DNA of 64,000 nucleotides, taken from assembly GCF_001949145.1 (NCBI RefSeq), contig NW_019091375.1, positions 2,060,705-2,124,704 on the forward strand. The letters are read 5' to 3'. Under the pieces are notes generated by a model. The model was given only the letters and a program-made list of their open reading frames with translations. It had not been told where the DNA came from and did not search any database. The DNA comes from Acanthaster planci (Eukaryota; Echinodermata; Asteroidea; Valvatida; Acanthasteridae). Made by a program: the position numbers and the translations under genes. Of the stretch, positions 45,601-57,600 are shown in pieces. Within the stretch, counting starts at the first letter, position 1, and each line of letters opens with the position of its first letter.

Positions 45601-48600
45601 GTAACCGGTATGTGCTTGATTACATGTACACGCACCTGTTCATAAAGTACCTGCAGATGTAAATTGGTTGCTTTGGGGTTGCTGGAGAGAGACACTTGAA
45701 ACCTTTGCATTGAGTTCCGAGCTCATTTACGAACCTTTAAATTCTTGAATGATGTGCATTTCTGGGCATCTGACAGGTATTTGATCGTACCGGTAGATTT
45801 GTCTGTTTTGGTTAGCAGTTTTAGACTTTCTTGGACAGGTGTTTTGTTTTATTTTCTTTTTTTTATATATATTCCAGAATTTCAGTACATGTATTTGTAC
45901 CGGGTTGCATCCAAAGTTTGTGCGTACATTGTACTTGGTGGCTAGCAGATTTTGAAAGCTTGCTGGGCGCTGTGTTTAGCATGGCAGAGAGGAGAACTCT
46001 GTGGGGCCCAGGCTACAGCACTTTCAGAGTTCGGAGGGTGCTGCCACCAATCAGCATGCACTATGGCATAATGTATTTTTATTTTTTTTTTGTAAATTAA
46101 AAAGTGCACACGATATCTATCATGTCCGTGATGTTCACGTGTCCTTGGGATGTTCAGTAAGAATCTTGACCCATCGGAAAGTGATGGTAACTGTCAGCAT
46201 TCTTCACCCACACCACATTAGTTGACTTATCGGGATATCCGAATGAGTCAATATGCCAGTACTGGGTGCGTCACAGAGGCAAGATTTGACAGGATCTTTC
46301 CTAATTCCCATATTTTATTTTCAGCAGGGATTTTCTTGATTCCAGTTTTTTCCAAATCAGCCATTAAAATTAGGAAATTCCTGAGTTTTCAATTACATGT
46401 ACAGTGATTTTGTACGTGGGTAATTCCGGAAATTAGGTGTCCATTTTTTTGTGAGCCTGTCACATCAGACATGATTATGTACATTCAGAACACATTTTCT
46501 AATTTCCAAGCGTATTGAATCAATGCAAATTACCTGTCAAATAAATAGTAATAGTTTGAAATCAATTCTGGTGATATTTAATAATAATAATTTAGAATTT
46601 ATAGTGCACCCTTTCCACCGAAGTTATCAAAGGCACATTACACTGAAAACTTATTTAAAACCAGTACACACAAAACCAATTTAAAAATCCAAGCACACAA
46701 AACTATTTAAAACCAAAGCAAATTATACAATAGTAATTTCCAATCAAATAACAAAGGTCAGATGTAACGGGCACGAAAATGTCAGTTTTGGACCCCTAAT
46801 TTCTGGAATTACTCACGTACATGTACAACAGCTGATATACATGTACAGAACACTAGAAATGGGTACTTTGCCAAACAGGAATGTACATGTACAAATGTCT
46901 GGTGTTTGTCACTAACCCTACATTACTGAGGGGCGCTGAAACCCTCAGAAGATTATTTAATGGATATTTCATTTTCCTCCAATCTCCTCCCTGACATCAA
47001 AACTTTCTAAATGCAAACTCACAATGAGATACTAAACAATAGCCTTATGACTTCTGACTCAAGTTACACGTACATTGTATTTTCACATCTGGAGGTGGCC
47101 ATGCAGGTCGGGCCTACCGTCTACCAGTACCGGACCACGTTGCCCCTTCACTGTTTCCTTCCAGGGCCGTTTTCCAATACTCAAGTCCGTCTCCGATCCT
47201 GAGCCTGAAGCATTTAAATCAAATTGGATTACTGTAATTTTTGGCTTTCTTGCATCTTATTTGATGTTCCGTGGCACTATTAGACTGATTGCTTCGCTCA
47301 CAACTTCAAAGTCAGCTGGTAAAAAAACAGTTGAAGCCTGAGACGGAGCCGAAGTTGAGTATTTGAAAACGGCCCAGTTTTCAACTTTCTTGACCAGTAT
47401 TGTTTGCCTATTTCCTGCCAATTAAAGCCTTATTACTGTATACTGTAGGCCTATGTACACATTACCCTAATCTTATTCCCCAGTCCCCAGGTCTCTGGGC
47501 AGTGTCTGTAAGCAAACAAATTGGTTTGACCCCATAAACAGCCTGGTCACTTCCCTGGAAAGGTCAACAATGCACCCAGCCAGACAAACAAGTTCAGACA
47601 ACCATCAGTCCTATCTGCCCACCATAATTTGACTAAGGTTAATCAATACAAAGGTGGTTTCCAAGTTCTTGGTTTTTTATCTGCCAATTGGATTGGGGGA
47701 GAGTTTGGTAAACCTTTGATAAACTAATTACCAAAGTACATGTACAGTAATTGCGCCAGTAGGTTTTCTTGGAAAACTCCAAAGTACCAGTAGGCCTGCA
47801 TTTAGGTATATGCACAACTGGGCATGTAAGGTGTAATTTATAAATGCCAGCACATGTACAATGCAATGTCTCATTGAATGGGCAGTTCCTTTACAAATAT
47901 AGGTCATTGTACTGTATGGACATGTAACGATGCATGTACATGTACACTCACATCACGGAGACACGAAAAGTGCTTAAAATGTACAACTGTCCATTTTGGA
48001 GCAAAGCAAATACAGTGGGGAATTTAGCAGCTGTCGCCGAAACCCACGCCATCATTTTTGACATTTGGAAATTTGTGCTGTTTCTATGTAAAATGTACCC
48101 CCCACATGATACAGGGGCTGTACATGTAGACCTGCGTGTATCAACGTTTGGAGCAAGGGCGAATTCATCAGGGCATTCAGTAACTGGCGCAGTCAACCCA
48201 CGGCAGTTGTTGACATTTGGAAATTGGCTACATTTTCATCTCAAATGCAGTTGTTCACTTAATACATGTACATGTACCTGTGCATGTACTGTACCACAGG
48301 TACATACGTGCAAATCAACCAAAAGGTTGAGTTTAGAGCAAGGCAAATTAAGTAGTGGGTTATATTTAGGGTGTGCAGCAGCTGTCACCGCAAACCTATG
48401 TGTGAGGCACAGTTACGGTATGACATTTGAAATTTGTGATGTTTCCCTTGAGTGTGTGTGTCAAATACTGTACTGACTCTCTGTAAGGCAGTTAGTGCTG
48501 TAGTCAAATCTAATCTCAAGTTGTCAGTCTCATTTGAATGCCCCAGTACACATTTGAAGCAAGATATGGGACGGAGAGAACCCCCCCCGCCTTTGTNNNN

Positions 48601-51600
48601 NNNNNNNNNNNNNNNNNNNNNNNNNNNNNNNNNNNNNNNNNNNNNNNNNNNNNNNNNNNNNNNNNNNNNNNNNNNNNNNNNNNNNNNNNNNNNNNNNNNN
48701 NNNNNNNNNNNNNNNNNNNNNNNNNNNNGGTATACGCCGTGGAGCTTGTACAGCGTAAGCTGCATGTAAGTATCCGGTACCATTTGGGACGCGATAATTT
48801 GTGACAAGCTTGTGAGGGTTACTGGTACCGTATTACTGATGGTAGACCTACGGTACATGTACATGTAGCTACACCTCTTCCTTACCGGAGAAAAAAACCT
48901 GTCTCGAGAAAATCCATCCTTGTTTTTCTCCGGAATGTGCTAAAAATGATATCAGCTTGATAAACGGAGAATACTGTGCATACATGTGCAGTGCATCAGC
49001 GCAGGAACCTGTGCATGTATCATTACATGTACCTGTCACCAGCACCAAAGCTCTATACTTTTGTGCACATTCAATCGGAAATTATGAGCACTTTTACTCC
49101 TCTACTTTTGAAGGTGTACATGGGATGTGTACCGTACATGTATACATGAACAAGTACATGTACATGCATACACGTACACTTGATATGCTTGAGTCCAGTC
49201 ACCAGTGGTCGTGATGGTAGAGCCGACAGTAATGTGTTCCGTTGGTTGTGTCTGCTTCAGGAGCAGAAGTGCTTGATCAGACGCAGCAGTGTAGGAGAGT
49301 GGGTGGTACGGACCTGCACCAACTGTGAGACGGACTGCTACGCCACCCACGCCAGTAAGGGATTGAACAGGGTATTGGTCAGCTTGCGACTGGTGGTAAG
49401 TCTGCCTCTGGCTGGATCTCTAACCCCTCTCCCCCGACCGAACCCACACCTCTACTGGAACATCCCCCATCTCCGCTCCCTTTTCACTTACAGTTACCGC
49501 TCCCTGTGCGTGAACCTCAGCCAACTGAACAAAGCCAGACAGCCTGAGAGGAAATTGCACCTCTGTACATTTTTAATGGCCCTTGCCGCCAAGGCCATTT
49601 GTGCACATGCGTGCACAATAGAGGGATCCCAATACGACGCATTTGGCGTCGATCTGCGCACTTCCGCATTTGAAAAAGAGGCTGTATGGGTCAGTTTCAA
49701 TTCTTAATACGATAAGACGATGAAAAGTAAGGAGTCAAGACACAAAATACATAAAGGTACAGTATGTTAAATTCAGACTTTTCAGGCTGCAAAGTTTTTG
49801 TGGAAGAGTCCTTCAGGATGACTCGACACGTAAAATCAGAAGAAAAAAAATATCAGTTGACCGCAAACTAACGTACCTGCGATGGTCGTGTATCTTGTGC
49901 AGTGGGTGTGGTTTAAACTGAAGTGGCGTCACAATTACGAACTAGATACTCCATGTACTGTGTGGACTCTGCGGGTGCGCGCGAGGAAGTTCAACACAGA
50001 GAGCCTCGGTTTCGATGCGGATATGCGCAGACGGCGCTAATGTGAAATCCCTCTATTACGAATTTATTAGTGGAAAGGTCTGTCCCGATGCACAGGACAT
50101 ATAGTGTCCCCATGCATTTCAAATTCATGTATTGCATGTGTGCGATAATGAAGTCCATGTACGACTCTATTATCATCTCTCCCTATCAAATCTTCAGGTG
50201 TGAGATTTGTCAGGATTTTCCCTATTTCAGGAGTTTTTGATCAAGATTTTCTTGGTGTCAAGATTTCTCTAACAATCACATTTAAAGTCTGGAAACACCT
50301 GAGTGTACCATTACGGTGTTTTGGAGATGAAGAAATAAGCCTTTTGCTAGTTAACTTTCACATAAAATCGGGTACACTCAGTTCTTTTAATTCATGTGAA
50401 CACACATGTAACAACTTGAATTCTCCTTACTAAAACCACTGTTGCTATACCTCATGATTCGAGGCGACCTTTTGCTTAGTTACATAAGAGACGCCTTGCA
50501 ACAATACACTGTTCTCAGTGGTTAAGAAGGGCACAAAGGAACCAGTCCATTCCAGAGATGGTGGTCGCTATGCAAAAGCTTGCCCCGAATCACGAGGTAT
50601 AGCAACAGTGTCTTTAGTCTAGGGAATTCAAATTGTTATGTTTTCGTGCAGTCATATAACTCCGTGCACCAGATTTTATTCAAATGTAACTCGCAAGTGG
50701 CTTATTGATGGACAGCACAAGAAATGGTTATTGTCAGGAGTGCCTGTAGGCAAACACAAATTTTATATACATATCGTGGAGTCTGTGCTGCTGTACGGCC
50801 CACAGAAAGTCTTCTGATTATTTTGTGGAAATTTCGTTTTTCCTCATCTCGCCCCCTGAATCTTTTAGTTCTCCTTTAATTGCAGAGTGACGCCGACAAG
50901 CAAGACGCCCTTCGCAGGTCACCCGACTTTTCGCAGCTCTTCCGCATTGTCCTCTACGAAGTCAGCAAGACAAAAAGCCCAACGTTAGGTGAGTTAGACC
51001 GACCCGTTTTGTAAGCGTGGGCACTTCCACAATGTCATCGGCCACGCCGCTCAGTGCATACGAGCTTGCATGTATGAGACCATGACTGTCTAAGGACCGC
51101 ACACCAACGAAACCACATGTTTAATTTACGGATTGAGTAAGCCTTTTAGTGAGTGAACTTGGGATGAAATCTGGTACTCTAAGTTATCTGACATTGTCTG
51201 ATTGCCCTCAAACATAATTTGAATTCTCCAGCCTGAAGACACTTGCTATACCTCGTGATTCAGGGCAAGCTTTTGCATAGAGTCCACCATCTCTGGCATG
51301 GAGTGGTCCCTTTGTGCCCTTTTTATCAATTGAAAAGAGGGGATTGGTGCAAGCCGTCTCTTATGTAACTGAGCGAAAGCTTGCCCTGAATCACGAGGTA
51401 CTCGCATATCAACAGTGGAGAATTCAAATTGTTATGTTCACTTGAATTTGAAGAACACAGTGTACCAGATTTTGTTCCAATTTAACGTGCAAAATGCTCG
51501 TTAACCCCTTCACGGCGGGATTATTTTGACCGTGACTGCTGGGCTGTGGTATGCCCTGAATGGAGGGCTTTGTCCAGCAGCAGGCCCCATTGAACCAGCA

Positions 51601-54600
51601 GCTGCATGGTGAATAGACTGTATGTGTGGTATGCACTAATCCTCACACAACGGTGCGGTAGTAACAGTCCTCCGTAGCGAAGGGGTTAAAACATCAAAGA
51701 TGTATTTACGCACAAGATGCGCTGTTACATGCATACCAAGTTCGAAGTTTCAAAATGATTACGCATAGCACAGTAGGATAGCTTTAGTTCTTATGGTGGG
51801 GGAATCCCTTCCGTCCCCTTGGCCATGAGATGGTCCTCTTTGAGGGCTAATTAAAAGAAGTGTGTTGCATACATGCAGAAACAGCTCAAAGTCCATATGT
51901 GCAGAGCTGCCGTATTCACTTTTGTTCGCCAATCTTCGGAATGCCTGTGTTCAGTTTTTTCACATCCTCCGCCCATTCTGTAGGGCACCCAAGCACCAGC
52001 AGTCAAGACGCCCTCAAGAAGACAGTGGGAGACTTGCAGGATCAACTGACACGGTATCTGACTAAAGAGCGGACGTCGATGGAAGAGCGAATCAAGTAAG
52101 GAGGCAGTTTTTCTTGTAGCGTTTGTCCTTGTGCAAAATATCGTGCAAGAATTTAGGGTGATCTCATGATAAGAATGTAACTTTCCCCGCACAGACATGT
52201 ACACTTTGTTTCTATCGGCGGATTTCTTTGAATTAAATGTATTTTGAGGCCTTATATTGAGTTTTCCAACAAAAATGAAGCATGTTAAGAGTAATTTCCT
52301 GTGTTCTCAGCTACTTGTGCTTATTTTGGGAATTTTCCGAAAAGAAGCATACTAAAACGAAATTTTGCAGCTCAGTAGGAAACGAGATTCACTGCCAGTC
52401 GAGCATGGTACAGTTGATGTGGGATCCACATTATAGCAGCAACTGATGTACATTAAGTTTTCGTTACAGTATTTATGGTCATCAACTCTGACATTTTGAA
52501 ACACACTATCGGCACAATAGCAATAAGAAGTCAAGACCAAAGTTAAGAATTTTTAAGCGACTCGTAACAGGTGACCAACAGATACATGTACCAGTTTGTT
52601 CAAAGTTTTTCAATTCACATTATTTTTTCAGTTTCCATTACAAACCCAAAATGCATATCGTGATTTTCAAAATGGAAAAATACATGTGGGTCATTCCATG
52701 AGGTTGGCACAATTTGTGACGGTGTCGTTGTTACATGGGTAAGTTTAGAGTAGGTCATTTACTCTGTAAAAATAACACACCCCTCTGTGTTCAGCCTTGC
52801 AAGATGTATAACAATGTCAATGTGGAATCCACACGCAGGGAAATAGCTGGTCATTCTTATGGAACCCACCAATTGTGGCCCAGCCTCATGGAATGACCGA
52901 TGTATCTTTTTCACGGTCTGTTGAAATTAGTGGGCAGTGTCACGGACTGATACAATATTTGTTTGCATGTTTGCATACTGATTTGATGATTGGATAGGGA
53001 GTTTGCAGAAGATCAGCAGGCAGCGTATACCGCTCTACAGAAGAAAGCATACAGGGACAAGAATCTTATGGTCGGGTGAGTGCTGAGCTGTTCTTCAGCG
53101 GTGTATTTAAACAGATGTCTATAACAAATAGCGTCAGGTACAGTAGGATTGTTCCAGCGCATCACAGAGTGAACAGTTGCGTTTAGGCCAGTACACGCAC
53201 ACGTACGTCATGGAGGAGAAATGCAACACCTGTACAAATAGAGGTGTCTGGGGAAGGCAATAACCCAGCCCCTGCTAAATGCAACGGAATGCTCAAGCGG
53301 TGAGAAGCTTTGACGCGTTGGTGCAAAGGACACTGCGTGGCTTGGTAAGGCCTGGGTTTGACCCTGAATCCACCATTGCATTCTGATGCATTCTGTTGGA
53401 TTCGGCAGGGGTCCCGTTTCAGTTTGTTGCATTCTGTTGCATTCAGCAAGGGTCTCGTTTCAATTGTGTTGAATTCTGTTGGATTCGGCAGGGGTCCCAT
53501 TTCAGTTTGTTGCATTCTGTTGCATTCAGCAAGGGTCTCGTTTCAATTGTGTTGCATTCTGTTGGATTCGGCAGGGGTCTCGTTTCAGTTTGTTGCATTC
53601 AGCAAGGGTCTCGCTTCCGTTGTGTTGCATTCTGTTGCATTCAGCTGGGGTCCCGTTTCAGTTGTGTTGCATTCTGTTGGATTCGGCAAGGGGTCTCGCT
53701 TCCGTTGTGTTGCATTCTGTTGCATTCAGCTGGGGTCCCGTTTCAGTTGTGTTGCATTCTGTTGGATTCGGCAGGAGTCTCCCCTTCGTTGTGTTGCATT
53801 CAGCTGGGGTCCCGTTTCAGTTGTGTTCCATTCTGTTGGATTCAGCAAGGGTCTCACTTCCGTTGTGTTGCATTCTGTTGCATTCAGCTGGGGTCCCGTT
53901 TCGATTGGGTTTCATTCTGTTCGATTTACTGAGAGAGAACCCAAAGCGCTAGCGTTAAGACCTCCAAATAGTAGAAAATGGTCCAGTCACCTGCCCTTTC
54001 AGATCTTGGCAGTGCATATGGTGTACTGGCAGATTAAAGCGAAATGTGGGCTATCCGCTCCGAGCGGGAACAAAAGAGGGCGTGTTTTTAAATTAAATTG
54101 ACAGCCCTTTGGTATCAACTTGCTGCATAGGCGCGCAATTTTATGCGTGTTTGGCGCGGGGCACGCTGAGTATGTGCAGCAGATTTATCGCTGAATTTAC
54201 ATGTGTGGTTTTGGCGTGCATGCGAAGTACCCGATTTGAAAACTCATTGCTGTCTGTCTTTCTTTCGCCAGTGAGGGTGCACTTCAAATCAGTGCGGGGT
54301 ACAAGTACCTAGAGAGACAGCCGTTCCGGGTCTGCTGTGTATTTTCTGCAATTCTGCCTTCGTACACACATTATATTGTAGCTTCCCGCTGAAGGTTCCC
54401 TGTAATGTTACCCCACTCAGACAAGGTGTTCTGCGATTATTGTCAGTAAAGTTCGACTCTGCTGTCTACAAAAGAGCTCTTTTCACAGACAATGAAACAG
54501 TTCAACTATTCATTACAGTGCATCTTGTTTGGAAGTTCAACGGTGGATCCAACCTTGGCGCAGAAGCGAACACAAATGCAAGAATCAAGCAAATTGTCTG

Positions 54601-57600
54601 CAGCTGTCACAACGTCATTTTTTTTTTTCACTTTCCTGTTTGCATAAAGTCCGAACTGGCCCAGACTTTAAACAAGAGTGATGGGTTTGAACACCTGGCG
54701 ATGCTGTAAAATCGAAACCTAATTTTGCCAATAAGCCAGAAACTCGTAACAGCCTTTCACAGAAATAGAAAACACACAAAAACAAACTGAAACAGGTGTC
54801 ACAGATTCTACAAATAAAGATCGTATAGTGGTGTCTGAACTCAAATACATGTATTGATCCCGCGATTACTTGCCTAGTTTTAGCTTACTGCTCGGTGGAG
54901 TACTTGAACCGTTCTCCAGCAGTCTGCCGTTCGAATCCCCGCTTACGGTCACGACTGTCTTCCCTATCTGTTCTTCTGCACCCCAGATTGATGGTGGACG
55001 CCGACGAGAAGAGCCTGGAAGACTCCATCACGGAAGCCATGCTGGAGACGACCCTGACCCCACCGCACACCCCACTCAGCCTCAGCAATACTAAGAACAA
55101 GGGTGAGGGCGCTCTACCCCTTTCAGAGTCCCGGAAGGGTTTCTCCTGCCCAATCAACTCTGAGACAGACCACCACACCAATTTTGTGACCACCTGGGGC
55201 TTTTTTGTTGAATGTTACCAACTTAAGCTTAAAATAGACAAAGACGGAAGGAAATACACCAAATCAATTTGGATATTTTGAAAGACGTCAGTTTCATTCA
55301 GAATGGTGAAGAGGGACACAGGTATAAGATGAATTGATTTTAGTGGGGAAATTGGAAGTATACTGTTATACAATTCAAATTTATTTTAGGCCTTTTTGAA
55401 AACACTCACTTTTGTTTTTTACGCACTAGAATTGTAGCAAAATTTGTTTGACCACCTCAAACATATCAGTTCGCCAGGGGAAAAGCCCGAGTCCCGGGAG
55501 GGGGTGGAGCTATCATGGCATGGTGGAAGGAACATTTCTTTCGCAATGGAAAAAAGAACATACATTGTGCATACCTGTCCATTGAGCCATGCAAACATGT
55601 TCATTTCAGTATTCCAACAGTGCATGCGTCAAACGAAGCATGTTGAAAGTCAGTCACAGCCATACCGGTGCCTGCCTACGAGGTTTGCCCATGCACGGAC
55701 TTACGCACGGGCTTTGTTTTCAAACAACGTCGCCTTTTTGAAGTAACAGACTAACGTACTGTACGGGACTTGATGGTTTTTATGGGAGTGAAATACAGTG
55801 GACCAGTTTCATGCGGAATCGGTCACTCTTTTCTTCTGTTCACAGTGAATTTGAATGCACCCCCGCTCAGCATGAGTTATCCCAGGTCGTTTCACGGCGG
55901 AGCGCCGGCCCCGAAGGATAAACCGCGAGAAGCACCGGTCAAAGTGAGTTGTGTCGCCGGGTAGCACATTCCCTGCCGTCGCAATCTAGACCAGTGAGAG
56001 TGGAGATCATAGCTTTCCTATGCCCCGATTTCATTGAAACTTGGCATGCGTGTAGACTCATTGTGAGTGCATCTCTGAAATCCAACACTGAGCTTTGATC
56101 ATTTTATGTTGTTCACGACCTCACATGTGTTGGCCTGCATGCATCAAATGCATCAGTGGAAAGAAAAAAATGACTTTTAGGGCAGACCGGTCGTAGAAAA
56201 ATAGTGTTTCACAAGAATGGTAAGTCCAATTTTCATAAAATTGGTGTTGGCATGATTATAAGACATTACTTGAAACATTCTTAAAGGTTCAGTTTGACAA
56301 TAAAAATACATTCCAACTTTAGGTTTGCCTTCCTTCCCCATTCTGTTGTGGTTGAAAGGCTTTTGCCCTCCATTGTCGGTGACAGACATTTCTGTGCCCA
56401 TTTACAGGCATATGGAGGTCAACAGAGGTCAGGGGTCACACCGAGAGGTGTCACCAAGACCAGACAGAGGAGCAACGATGCAGACAGTACGTAGCCCAAT
56501 TTTTTGCAGACCATGTCAGAATTTAAGATGCCTCGGCAGTGACTTTTGTCTTATCACTAACAAAGTCATAGCCATAGTCCTAACCATATCTGTAGGCATC
56601 AGTGCCATGTCAAGCTCGGCCGTATTCCTGCACAGCTCGCCTTCCACTTGTCTGTTTGCTCTGCTCTTGAATATTCGGTTATTTGGATATTCAGCACAGC
56701 CCTAACATTTTTGTGAAACCTCTCTCATGCACACAGCCATGCTAATAACCACAAGTAAGCTCCCCTCAAGTTGGCATCTTCATCGGGCAAAAATATTTTG
56801 TCAGTGATCGTCTTAAATTTGTGATTTCCCCGCAGCCATGTTTGATCTTGATGGATTCAACGACGACTGCGATCCGTTTTTTGAATCGGATGACGAGAGC
56901 AGCACCGATGGTGAGTAGCCCCTCGGGACCATAGGAGGGCGCTAGACAGTCACAAACCACTAACAACCAAACCCAGTCAAGGAGCCAGTAATTGTCATGC
57001 CGTTACTAAAGCGCATTCAAGATGCAATCACTTTGTAGTCGCACCTTATCCCCGAAACCCCCTGCTTCCCGGTTCCCTGCTGGGTATTGTGATGCGTGCA
57101 GCTGTTGGGAGCCAGCTGCACGTCCAACCTTTGTAGTGTCGTCTACATGCCCCAGTCTCTCAATGTTAAAGGTACTGCATGTTAGTCAGGCTGTTATAAA
57201 CTGCACTAAAATACTTTCGGCTACTCTCTAGCAGCGTTTATGGGTGATACATTTCCTAAATCGGGCCTTGGTGTTTGCTCAAATAGACCACTCCCCAATG
57301 ACCACCATTCGCATGGATGGCTGAACTTGACACAAACTGTACCCCGTTTAGTGTCAGATTTTACCTCAAAATGTGAATTTTCCAATTCCTTTTAATAATG
57401 GTATCATTTCCATTTCATATTTAGAAAGAGTGGTTTTATTATTTTGTGTTTTGATACATGAAGCTGCATGAGATTCTTTAACACTTCATCCCTTTGATTT
57501 TGTAATGATCACTTACCATCGTCTTACCAGCCAATTGAAGGCAAAAATACCCTTGAGGTGTAGGAAGAGCACAGAGCAGACCAATTCTTGGTTTTGATCT

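Noticed and set aside
48385-48864. ORFs spanning the N-run
   Set aside because: The open frame is an artefact of unknown bases in an intronic repeat.
51138-51503. Apparent inversion of the core of a foldback element relative to 37861-38230
   Set aside because: Arm-specific sequence differences show that the whole element is inserted in the opposite orientation, so no internal flip is needed.
53358-54101. Overlapping long ORFs (up to 247 codons) in all three plus frames
   Set aside because: They are produced by a stop-free tandem repeat in AKT1S1 intron 5, with no start context, conservation or splice support.
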